A DNA stretch of 64,000 nucleotides, taken from NCBI GenBank assembly GCA_016861045.1, contig BOKP01000002.1:496001-560000 (forward strand), in the 5' to 3' direction. Source of the stretch: Actinomycetes bacterium. GTDB taxonomy: Bacteria; Actinomycetota; Thermoleophilia; Solirubrobacterales; 70-9. The notes under the pieces are model-generated. The model saw only the letters and a program-made list of their open reading frames with translations, made no database searches and was not told the DNA's origin. A program made the position numbers and the translations under genes. Shown here piece by piece: positions 47,212 to 55,923 of the stretch (position 1 is its first letter; each line of letters starts with the position of its first letter).

Positions 47212-50172
47212 TCAGCGCAGCAGGCGCTCGCGGCCGGCCTTGCTCATCCGCCGGTAGCCGCCCTTGCGCGGGTCCCAGTACCAGCAGGACGGCGGGTCGG
47301 TCGGGTCCGGGATCCCCTCGCGCTCGAGCGGCCCCGTGATCGGCCGGTACCAGGTCGTGAGCGGGATCCGCTCGACGACGCGGACGACCCAGGGGATGCC
47401 CGAGTCGCCGAGGTCGGCGAGCGTGCGCTCGACCTCGCGGATGTCGAGCTCGCGACCGTCGCGCAGCGTTACCGCGGCGCACGGCACCGCGCTGCCGTCG
47501 TCGCGCCCGATCCCGTAGGCGACCGCGAGCGCCACCGCGTCGAGGTCGCCGAGCGCGTCCTGGATCGGCCCCGACCAGACGACGCCGGAGCGGGTCCGGA
47601 TCACGCTCGCGAGATGGTCGACGAGCCAGAAGTCGCCGTCGCCGTCGACCCGGAAGAGATCGCCGGTCTCGAGCCAGGCGTCGCCGGGCTCGAAGACCCC
47701 GCGCAGCACTCCGTCGCCCATGCCGATCGCGTCGTGGCGGACGCGGGCGAGCAGCATCCCGACGTCGAACCGCGCCGACTCGATCGCGAAGCCGTTGTCG
47801 CCGAGAACGAGCCCGCGACCGACCGGATCGTAGGCGGCGACGCGCACCTCGGCGCTGCCCGGCAGCGGCCTGCCCTTGCAGCCGGCCTTCTGGCCGGTGA
47901 CGTTGACGAGCACGGCGTCGCCCTCGGTCGAGGCGTAGAACTCGAGCACCCGGGCCGGAGCGAAGCGCGTCGTCACCCGCCTCCACAGGCCCCGCGGCAT
48001 GCCCGAGCCCATGAACAGGCGCACCGGGTGATGGCGCTCCCCGGGGTGCGGGGGCGCCTCGGCGATCTCGTCCATCATCGCCCAGGTGTAGGAGACGACG
48101 GTGGCCCCGTAGCGGCGGATCTCATCCCAGAACGTCGCCGGCTCGAAGCGCGAGCCGACCGCGAGCCGGGCGCCGCCGGCGACGGCGCCGCCGACGCTGG
48201 TCAGCAGCGCCGAGGGGTGGTAGACCGGGCTCGCGCCGTAGACGGTGTCGCCGCGGGTCAGCGACGCCGACGAGGCGGTGCCGAACGCCGACAGGGTCCA
48301 GCGACCGTTGGTGATCCGGTTGGCCAGCGTGCGCTCGCCGCTGCCGGAGAAGAGGACGAAGGCGAGATCGCCCGCCCGTCCCGGGTTCGGCTCGTACCAG
48401 GCCGGGACCTCGACGGCGTCGGGGTCGATCCGCTCCATGTCGATGAGGCCGCGCGGCAGCTCGCGGGCGCGGCCGCCGCCGCCGAGGACGTAGACCCGCA
48501 GGTCGGTGGCCACCGCGGCGGCCTCGCCGTTCTGGGGGTCGGCGACGATCCGGCGGGCCCGGCCGAGCTCGGCCTCGCGAGCCGGATCGCCGTCGGGCCG
48601 CATCAGCACGGCGACGGCGCCGAGCCGGTTCAGCGCCGCGACGATCGTGAGCGCGCTCGGACGCGTCTGCATCAGCACCCCGACGTGCTCGCCCTGACGG
48701 ACGCCGATCTCGAGCAGGCCGCGGACGACGTTGTCGACCCGTTCCTTGACCGCGGCGTAGGTGTGGCCGCGGTCCTCGAACAGGAGGACGATGTCGTCCG
48801 GCCCCTCGGCGGCGCGCTCGTCGAGCAGCAGCCCGAACGAGATCCGCGTCCGCGGGTTGACGCCGCCGAGCCGGTTGAGCTGGTCGAGCGGCCCGGCCGA
48901 CTCCCCGACCAGCTCGCGCAGCGTCCGCGTCGCCCCGAGGGCGGCGCCGGCGAGCGCCTGGACGGTGCCGATTCCGGCGCCGAGCGCGAGCTGGGCGCCG
49001 GCGCTGAGCCGGTCGCCGCCGGCATGCCCGTCGCCGGAGGGCTCCGCCGCCTCGGCGATCGGCTCGACCCCCTCCGGCAGCTCGCCCTTCCCCGCCCGCC
49101 AGTGGATCCAGGCGGCGACGGTCGGCCAGGTGCGCTCGACGGCGACCGAGCCGACCACCAGCCCGAAGTGGCCGGCCGGCAGCTCCGCCTCGTAGACGTC
49201 CGCGCGGGGAGCCGCCGAGCGCGCCGCCCGGACCGATCGCGCCGGCGCGATCTCGTCGCTCTCGCCGACGAACGCGAGCACCGGGTTGGTCATGTCGGCC
49301 AGCGTCACGAGCCGGTCCTCGATCGTGAAGCCGCCGGAGACGAGCCGGTTGTGGACGCCGAACTGGCGGATCACGTCGGCGAGCGCCGGGCCGGGCCAGG
49401 CGACCCAGCCCTCCGCCTCGAGGAAGCGGCGCTGGCGCTCGCGGGGCAGGAGCGCCTCGCGGTCGTGGAGCTGGCGGAGGAACTCGAGCCGCTGGCGCAG
49501 CGTCTTCGCCGGGTCGAGCAGGCGGAACCCGGTGCGGCTGAGCCAGGCGGGAACCCCGGAGCTCGCGAGGACGTGCTCGGTGAGGAACGACGCGGCCGCG
49601 ATCGCGGCATCCTCGGGAAGCCCGAAGGTGAGCGTGCCGCGGGTGTCGACCGGGCTGCCGAACGCGATGATCGAGTCGATTCCCTCCGAGCGCCTGAACG
49701 CGGCGACCTGGTAGCAGAACATCCCGCCCTGCGAGTAGCCGCTGATGTGGATCGCGTCGCTCCCGGTCTCCTCCCGGATCCGGTCGATCGCCTCGTCGAT
49801 CGCGAGAACGTGGTCGTTGAGCGACCGCTCGAGGCCGCCCTCCTCGCGCTCCGGGGCGCCGAAGTCGATCACCCACGGGTCGATGCCGTTGTCGGCGAGG
49901 ATGCCGACGGCGCTCGTCGAGGGGGCGACGTCGTAGATGTCGGCGGCGAGCATCATCGGCGGCACGAGCAGCACCGCCGGCTTGGCGCGGGCGCCCGGCC
50001 GCGGCGGGAAGTAGCGCCGCAGCCGGTGGATCGGCCCGGACGCGACGACCTCGTAGGGCGAGGGCTCCTCCTCGGTCTCGAGGCCGCCGAAGCGGGCTAC
50101 CTCGAGCGCGTTCTGGGCCATGTCGGCGAGCCGGCCGGCCGGCGCTGTGATCAGGTCGCTCATGCTCGCCAT
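47212..50172 (-). CDS. fusion: PhaC-like alpha/beta hydrolase + AMP-binding (acyl-CoA synthetase-like) domain
   Basis: N-half VLLVPPMMLAADIYDVAPSTSAVGILADNGIDPWVIDFG...HISGYSQGGMFCYQVAAF; C-half FEDRGHTYAAVKERVDNVVRGLLEIGVRQGEHVGVLMQTRP...EFYASTEG...LETGDLFRVDGDGDFWLVDH. Confidence 0.85.
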   Translation of the reverse strand: MASMSDLITAPAGRLADMAQNALEVARFGGLETEEEPSPYEVVASGPIHRLRRYFPPRPGARAKPAVLLVPPMMLAADIYDVAPSTSAVGILADNGIDPWVIDFGAPEREEGGLERSLNDHVLAIDEAIDRIREETGSDAIHISGYSQGGMFCYQVAAFRRSEGIDSIIAFGSPVDTRGTLTFGLPEDAAIAAASFLTEHVLASSGVPAWLSRTGFRLLDPAKTLRQRLEFLRQLHDREALLPRERQRRFLEAEGWVAWPGPALADVIRQFGVHNRLVSGGFTIEDRLVTLADMTNPVLAFVGESDEIAPARSVRAARSAAPRADVYEAELPAGHFGLVVGSVAVERTWPTVAAWIHWRAGKGELPEGVEPIAEAAEPSGDGHAGGDRLSAGAQLALGAGIGTVQALAGAALGATRTLRELVGESAGPLDQLNRLGGVNPRTRISFGLLLDERAAEGPDDIVLLFEDRGHTYAAVKERVDNVVRGLLEIGVRQGEHVGVLMQTRPSALTIVAALNRLGAVAVLMRPDGDPAREAELGRARRIVADPQNGEAAAVATDLRVYVLGGGGRARELPRGLIDMERIDPDAVEVPAWYEPNPGRAGDLAFVLFSGSGERTLANRITNGRWTLSAFGTASSASLTRGDTVYGASPVYHPSALLTSVGGAVAGGARLAVGSRFEPATFWDEIRRYGATVVSYTWAMMDEIAEAPPHPGERHHPVRLFMGSGMPRGLWRRVTTRFAPARVLEFYASTEGDAVLVNVTGQKAGCKGRPLPGSAEVRVAAYDPVGRGLVLGDNGFAIESARFDVGMLLARVRHDAIGMGDGVLRGVFEPGDAWLETGDLFRVDGDGDFWLVDHLASVIRTRSGVVWSGPIQDALGDLDAVALAVAYGIGRDDGSAVPCAAVTLRDGRELDIREVERTLADLGDSGIPWVVRVVERIPLTTWYRPITGPLEREGIPDPTDPPSCWYWDPRKGGYRRMSKAGRERLLR

Positions 50173-50268
50173 CGGTCACCGGGCCCAAGTGGACCGGATC
50201 GACTCTACCCCGCGACGGCTGCAACCGATCTCGCAGGGCCGGCCCCGCGGGCGCCCTACCATCGCCCG

Positions 50269-51303
50269 ATGCTTCGCCGAGCGGCGCTTCTCGCCGCCGT
50301 GGTCCTGCTCGGAGCCCCTGCGCTCGCCCCGGCCGGCACCTATCCGCCACGCGGAAGCGACCTCTACGCCGGCGTCTCCGACGGCGGCTCGAAGCAGGAC
50401 TACTTCGCGTTCGCCCGCGCGGTCGGGCGGGTGCCCGTGATGCAGGCCTTCGAGACCTGGGAGGCCTGGAGCCAGGAGGCCGTGAAGCGCTGGAAGCGGA
50501 CCGAGACCCGGGGAATGCTGAGCCTCTCGACCTCGCCCTGCTACGGGTGCGACGGCGTCGTCAGCCCGCGGGCGATCCGCCGCGGACGCAGCGACCGCTA
50601 CCTGCTGACGGTGAACCGGCGGCTCGCGCAGTGGGGCCGGCCGACCTACATCCGCCTGCTGCCGGAGATGAACGGCTACTGGAACCCCTACGCCGCGTTC
50701 GACGCCGACGGCTCGCGCCGCGGCCGCAGCCACCGGACCAGGCAGTTCCGCAAGGCCTGGAAGCGGACGGTGATCGTGATCCGCGGCGGCCCGCGCCGGG
50801 ACATCAACCGGAAGCTGAAGCGGAACCGGATGCCACCGCTGACCAGCGGCCGGCGCAGCGACCACCCGCCGCGCCACCTCCCCGAGCCGGAGGTCGCGTT
50901 CCTCTGGGTGCCCCAGACCTCGGGCTCGCCCGACGTGAAGGGGAACGGCCCCAACGCCTACTGGCCGGGCGGGCGCTACGTCGATTGGGTCGGCGCCGAC
51001 ATCTACGGCAAGTTCCCCAACTTCGCGGGGCTCAACCGCTTCTACCGCCGGTACCGCGGCAAGCCGTTCGTGATCGGCGAATGGGCGCCCTGGGACGCCG
51101 ACCGGCCGGCCTTCACCAGGCACCTGTTCCGCTGGATCCGCAAGCACCGGCGGGCGAAGATGGCCGTCTACTACCAGGGCTTCGGCGACAACAACCCGTT
51201 CGTGATCCAGCGCTACCCGCGCAGCAAGCGGGCCTTGCGCAGGGAGCTCGAGGGCAAGCGCTGGGTCGGGCGCGCCCCCGACTCCCGGCGTCCGGGGGGA
51301 TGA
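50269..51303 (+). CDS. secreted glycosyl hydrolase-like protein (GH26-like)
   Basis: Signal peptide; MQAFETWEAWSQEAVKRWKRTETRGMLSLST; TYIRLLPEMNGYWNPY; VGADIYGKFPNF; KPFVIGEWAPWDADRP. Confidence 0.72.
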   Translation: MLRRAALLAAVVLLGAPALAPAGTYPPRGSDLYAGVSDGGSKQDYFAFARAVGRVPVMQAFETWEAWSQEAVKRWKRTETRGMLSLSTSPCYGCDGVVSPRAIRRGRSDRYLLTVNRRLAQWGRPTYIRLLPEMNGYWNPYAAFDADGSRRGRSHRTRQFRKAWKRTVIVIRGGPRRDINRKLKRNRMPPLTSGRRSDHPPRHLPEPEVAFLWVPQTSGSPDVKGNGPNAYWPGGRYVDWVGADIYGKFPNFAGLNRFYRRYRGKPFVIGEWAPWDADRPAFTRHLFRWIRKHRRAKMAVYYQGFGDNNPFVIQRYPRSKRALRRELEGKRWVGRAPDSRRPGG

Positions 51304-51371
51304 CCCCGGCGGGATGCTCCGCTGCGCGTCCGCCTTCGCCGGTCGGCGGCGCGGATGGAAGACTCGTCGCG

Positions 51372-52118
51372 ATGAGCTACCCCGACCGGGAGGGCGAAAG
51401 CCGCCACGAGCACCACCTCGCCGCCGAGATCGAGGAGCACGCAAACCGGATCCCGGTCGCTGCCGCGGTGCTCGGCGCGGCCCTGATCGTCGTCCTGGTG
51501 CTGCTCGTCGACCCGCTCCGCAGCGCCGTCGGCGACGCGCTCAGCGGCGACACCGGGGCCCTCCGCGCGGACCTGCGCGCCCTCGGGGCGGGCGGGGCGG
51601 TCCTGGTGATCTCGCTCGCCGTCGCCCACTCGGTGATCTTCTATCCGGCCGAGATCCTCAACGCCGCGGCCGGATTCGTCTACGGGTTCTGGCTCGGCCT
51701 CGCGCTGGTCATGGCCGGCTGGATGCTGAACGGCCTGATCTGCCACCAGATCGGCCGCCACGCCGCCCGCCCGGCGCTCGTCAAGATGCTCGGGCGCGAG
51801 CGCTTCCACCGCTACGAGCGGGTCGTCGAGCGCGGCGGCGTGACCCTGCTGCTCGCCTGCCGGATGGTCCCGATCGTCCCGTTCAGCCTGTTCAGCTACG
51901 TCGCCGGCTCGGCCCGGGTGCCGTTACGGACGTTCATGTGGACGACCGCGGTCGGATACCTGCCGTTGACCGCGGTGTTCGTCTACCTCGGCAGCAGGCT
52001 CGAGGAGCTCTCGCCGAACGATCCGGCGATCTGGATCGGGGCCGCCGCCTTCGTCTTCTTCATCCTCGTCACCCGCAAGGTGCTGCCGATGCTGAACGGC
52101 GACCGGGAGCCCCGTTAG
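51372..52118 (+). CDS. TVP38/TMEM64 (DedA-like) family membrane protein
   Basis: SLAVAHSVIFYPAEILNAAAGFVYGFWLGLALVMAGWMLNGLICHQIGRH; CRMVPIVPFSLFSYVAGSARVPLRTFMWTTAVGYLPLT. Confidence 0.88.
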   Translation: MSYPDREGESRHEHHLAAEIEEHANRIPVAAAVLGAALIVVLVLLVDPLRSAVGDALSGDTGALRADLRALGAGGAVLVISLAVAHSVIFYPAEILNAAAGFVYGFWLGLALVMAGWMLNGLICHQIGRHAARPALVKMLGRERFHRYERVVERGGVTLLLACRMVPIVPFSLFSYVAGSARVPLRTFMWTTAVGYLPLTAVFVYLGSRLEELSPNDPAIWIGAAAFVFFILVTRKVLPMLNGDREPR

Positions 52119-52183
52119 ACACACCGGGCCATTGTGTATAACTCTTGGGCACGATCGCCCTTCTTGTAAACGGAGGCCCGGCC

Positions 52184-53338
52184 TTGACGACCGCATCGAC
52201 CGCTGTTCCCGCTCCCCACTGGACCGACCCGAAGCGCTACCTGTGGCTGCTCGGGCTCGTCGTGCCGCTGATCCCGCTGCTCGCCTGGGGCCTCGTCGAG
52301 GCAACGGGCCTCGGCGCCTTCTACTGGCTCGGGCCGGTCGTCGTCTTCGGCCTGATCCCGGCGCTCGACCTGGTGATCGGCAAGGACGCCTCCAACCCGC
52401 CCGAGAGCGCGATCGCGTGGCTCGAGCAGGACCGCTGGTACCGCTGGTGCACCTACCTGTTCCTGCCGCTGCAGTACGCGTCGCTCGTCTTCTCGTGCGC
52501 GCTCTGGGGCGGTGGTGAGCTGTCGTTCGCGGAGTCGCTCGGGCTCGCGGTCAGCGTCGCCATGGTCGGGGGGATAGCGATCGCCACCGCGCATGAGCTC
52601 GGCCACAAGCGCAAGAGCCACGAGCGCTGGCTGTCGAAGGTAGCGCTCGCGCAGACCGGCTACGGCCACTTCTTCATCGAGCACAACCGCGGCCATCACG
52701 TCCGCGTCGCGACGCCCGAGGACCCGGCCAGCTCGCGCTTCGGCGAGAGCTTCTGGGAGTTCCTGCCGCGGACCGTGAGCGGCTCCCTGCGCTCGGCGCT
52801 GAAGCTCGAGCGCGTCCGCCTCGAGCGCCTCGGCAAGCCGTTCTGGACGGTCCACAACGACGTCCTCAACGCCTGGGCGATGACCGCCGCCCTCTACGCG
52901 GCGCTCGCGGTCGCGTTCGGCCCGGTCGTGCTGCCGTGGCTGGCGCTGCAGGCGGTGATCGGCTTCTCGCTGCTCGAGATCGTCAACTACCTCGAGCACT
53001 ACGGCCTCCTGCGGCGCGAGGAGAGCGGGCGCTACGAGCGCTGTCGGCCGGAGCACTCGTGGAACTCGAACAACATCGCCTCGAACGTGTTCCTCTACCA
53101 CCTGCAGCGCCACAGCGACCACCACGCCAACCCGCTGCGCCGCTACCAGTCGCTGCGCCACTTCGACGAGGCCCCCGAGCTGCCCTCGGGGTACGCGACG
53201 ATGATCATCTGCGCCGCCGTGCCGCCGCTCTGGAGCCGGGTGATGGATCGGCGCGTGCTCGAGCACTACGGTGGGGACGTGAGCCGCGCCAACGTCCTCC
53301 CCCGCAAGCGCGAGCGGCTGCTCGCCCGCTACGGCTGA
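52184..53338 (+). CDS. alkB: alkane 1-monooxygenase (AlkB-type)
   Basis: His motifs ATAHELGHK, FIEHNRGHH, NYLEHYG, LQRHSDHHANPLRRYQSLR; probable TTG start with upstream GGAGG. Confidence 0.93.
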   Translation: MTTASTAVPAPHWTDPKRYLWLLGLVVPLIPLLAWGLVEATGLGAFYWLGPVVVFGLIPALDLVIGKDASNPPESAIAWLEQDRWYRWCTYLFLPLQYASLVFSCALWGGGELSFAESLGLAVSVAMVGGIAIATAHELGHKRKSHERWLSKVALAQTGYGHFFIEHNRGHHVRVATPEDPASSRFGESFWEFLPRTVSGSLRSALKLERVRLERLGKPFWTVHNDVLNAWAMTAALYAALAVAFGPVVLPWLALQAVIGFSLLEIVNYLEHYGLLRREESGRYERCRPEHSWNSNNIASNVFLYHLQRHSDHHANPLRRYQSLRHFDEAPELPSGYATMIICAAVPPLWSRVMDRRVLEHYGGDVSRANVLPRKRERLLARYG

Positions 53339-53342
53339 GCTC

Positions 53343-53945
53343 GTGGCGCCCGTCGCCGGCCGCCCATCCCACGCCGAAGCGAGCCGGGCGTTCCTGCGCG
53401 AAACCGTGCTCGACGCCGTCGGGGAGCTGCTCGCCGACGAAGCCTGGCCCGACGTCAGGATGAGCGACGTCGCGACCGCCGCCGGGGTCAGCCGTCAGAC
53501 CCTCTACAACGCCTTCGGCGACCGCGACGGGCTCGCCGGCGCGTACCTGCTGCGCGAGTCGGAGCGCTTCCTGGCGGCGATCGACGACGCCGTCGCCGCC
53601 AACGCGGACGAGCCGCGCGAGGCGCTCCGCGCCGCCGCCGAGCTCTTCCTCTCGCTCGCCGCCGCCCACCCGATGATCCGCGCCGTCACCTCGGGCCGGA
53701 ACGACGAGTGGGTCACGCTCGCGACCGCGCGCGGGGAGCCGCTTCTGACGACGATGTCGGCCCGGCTCGCCGATCGGATCGAGCGCACCTGGCCCGAGGT
53801 CTCCCCCGGCGACGCGCTGCTGCTCGCCGAGAACCTCGTCCGGCTCGCGATCAGCTACGCGGTGCTGCCGAGCGACACGCCGGCGCGGAGCGCCCGGCAG
53901 CTGACCCGCGTCCTCGGCCCGTTCGTCGACGAGCTCCTCGCCTGA
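53343..53945 (+). CDS. TetR family transcriptional regulator
   Basis: ETVLDAVGELLADEAWPDVRMSDVATAAGVSRQTLYNAFGDRDGLAGAYLLRE. Confidence 0.93.
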   Translation: MAPVAGRPSHAEASRAFLRETVLDAVGELLADEAWPDVRMSDVATAAGVSRQTLYNAFGDRDGLAGAYLLRESERFLAAIDDAVAANADEPREALRAAAELFLSLAAAHPMIRAVTSGRNDEWVTLATARGEPLLTTMSARLADRIERTWPEVSPGDALLLAENLVRLAISYAVLPSDTPARSARQLTRVLGPFVDELLA

Positions 53946-53993
53946 GCCGTGGCCGAGGCCCGTCGGTGCCGCGCCGGCCCGGGCACAGCCGGC

Positions 53994-54995
53994 TCAGCCC
54001 GTCAGCGTCCACGCGACCGGGTCGGTGCCGGGCACGGGCTCCGCCTCGCCGAGCACCCGCAGATGGTCGAGGTAGGCGAGCGAGAGCTGCAGCCCCCAGG
54101 TCGCCGCGGCCGGGGTCGGCTCGGCGACGGCGAGGAGATCGGGAACGGCGTCGAAGGCCGTTCGCTCGCCGGCGCCGAGAGACGCCCGGACGCGGCCGAG
54201 CTGCTCGGCGAACAGCTCGCGGTTCGCGGCGACCTTGGCGGCCGCGTCGCGAAACGGACGCCCGTGGCCGGGGAGGCAGAGGCGCACGTCGAGATCCTCG
54301 ACGACGTCGAGCGAGGCGAGGAACTCGCCGGCGGGATCGGGGGTGTGGCCGTGGTCGAAGAACAGCGACAGCCGCCCGAGCAGGTGGTCCCCGGAGACCA
54401 GCAGGCCGCTCTCGGGCTCGTGCAGGACTACGTGGGAGGGCGCGTGCCCGGGGGTCTCGTAGGCGCGGAAGAAGCCGAGATCGGTGGCGACCTCGACCCC
54501 GTCGGTGAGGTCGCGGTCGGGGGCGGCGACGCGGTCGATCAGCGGATCCTCCCCGCCGCTGCGCCGCCGGTAGCGGTCGAGCGCCGCCGCCGGGACGCCG
54601 CTCTGGCGGGCGACCTCGATCCGGCGCTCGAGCGCCTTCTCCGGGTCCTCGATCATCGCCCGCGCGTGCTCCCAGGCCGGATGCATCCACAGCTCGCAGC
54701 CCGCCGCGTCGACGATCGAGCCCGCGCAGCCGTAGTGGTCGCTGTGGGCGTGCGTGCAGACGACGAGCCGGACGTCGCGCAGCTTCAGCCGCGCCTGGCC
54801 GAGCGCGAGCTCGAGCCGGTGCAGGCCGTCCTCGCCTCCGACCCCCGTGTCGAAGAGGACGATGCCGTCGCCGCGGGAGATCGCCCAGGCGTTGACGTGG
54901 GGGACGCCGGGCCAGGGGCACGGCAGCCGCAGGCGCCAGACGCCGGGCAGGACGCGCTCGCTGCGAGCGACCTCGCTGGGGCCGTCGGAGCTCAT
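53994..54995 (-). CDS. MBL-fold metallohydrolase
   Basis: LVVCTHAHSDHYGCAGSIVDAAG; ETPGHAPSHVVLHEPESGLLVSGDHLLGRLS; LPGHGRPF. Confidence 0.92.
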   Translation of the reverse strand: MSSDGPSEVARSERVLPGVWRLRLPCPWPGVPHVNAWAISRGDGIVLFDTGVGGEDGLHRLELALGQARLKLRDVRLVVCTHAHSDHYGCAGSIVDAAGCELWMHPAWEHARAMIEDPEKALERRIEVARQSGVPAAALDRYRRRSGGEDPLIDRVAAPDRDLTDGVEVATDLGFFRAYETPGHAPSHVVLHEPESGLLVSGDHLLGRLSLFFDHGHTPDPAGEFLASLDVVEDLDVRLCLPGHGRPFRDAAAKVAANRELFAEQLGRVRASLGAGERTAFDAVPDLLAVAEPTPAAATWGLQLSLAYLDHLRVLGEAEPVPGTDPVAWTLTG

Positions 54996-55054
54996 CGGAT
55001 GGCGCGAGCCTACCCCGCCCGGCGACCGGCGTCGCTGCGGTTAGGATCAGCGTC

Positions 55055-55735
55055 ATGAGCATCCCGTCCGTCGAAGCGCACACCCGGATCAGCCGCTACG
55101 GCCTAGTCAACGCCTTCCTCGTCCAGGAGGAGGACGGCCTGACGCTGATCGACACGGCGCTCAAGGGCAGCGCGAAGAAGATCCTCGCCGCCGCCGCCGG
55201 CCTCGACGCGCCGATCGTCCGGATCGCGCTCACCCACGCCCACAACGACCACGTCGGGGCGCTCGACGAGCTCGCGGCGAAGCTGCGGGACGCCGAGGTC
55301 CTGATCAGCGCCCGCGAAGCGATCCTGCTGACCGGCGACACCTCGCTGCAGCCGGGCGAGACCGGCAGGCTCCGCGGCGGCTTCCCGGGGCGGAGGACGA
55401 AGCCGACTCGGACGATCGCCGACGGCGACGTGATCGGCTCGCTCCAGGTCCATGCCTGCCCCGGCCACACGCCCGGCCACCTCGCGTTCCTCGACACCCG
55501 CGACAGGACCCTCTACTGCGGCGACGTCTACTCGACCCTGTTCGGGGTCTACACGTCGGCGACCGTGAACCCCCTCTTCCCGCTGCCGGCGCGCGCCACC
55601 TGGGACCGCGAGCTCGTGCTCGAGTCGGCGATCCACCTCCGCACCCTCGAGCCGTACGCGCTCGCGCCCGGCCACGGGCCGGTCAACATCGACGCGCTCG
55701 AGCAGATGGACGACGCGATCGCCAAGGCCGCGTAG
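55055..55735 (+). CDS. MBL-fold metallohydrolase
   Basis: [58 protein letters not shown]. Confidence 0.92.
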   Translation: MSIPSVEAHTRISRYGLVNAFLVQEEDGLTLIDTALKGSAKKILAAAAGLDAPIVRIALTHAHNDHVGALDELAAKLRDAEVLISAREAILLTGDTSLQPGETGRLRGGFPGRRTKPTRTIADGDVIGSLQVHACPGHTPGHLAFLDTRDRTLYCGDVYSTLFGVYTSATVNPLFPLPARATWDRELVLESAIHLRTLEPYALAPGHGPVNIDALEQMDDAIAKAA

Positions 55736-55923
55736 CCGGGCGCGAGCCGGACCGGCGCCCGGCGCCCGCGTGGCGGGGGCGCGGCGGCGCAGTTTGTACG
55801 CGCGGACAATGGAAGTTGCGGGATGGCGGCCTACGGTTGCGGCCGGAACTTGCGACGATCCCGAGCGGCTCGCCCCGGCCGGGGCCGGGCCGTGCAGCCA
55901 CGAGAAGGAGCACACCGCAGCCA

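Noticed and set aside
47083-50268. N-terminal extension of plus-strand ORF 47083-51303
   Set aside because: Antisense of the PhaC-like/ligase fusion; only the part from ATG 50269 (signal peptide + GH26-like) looks genuine.
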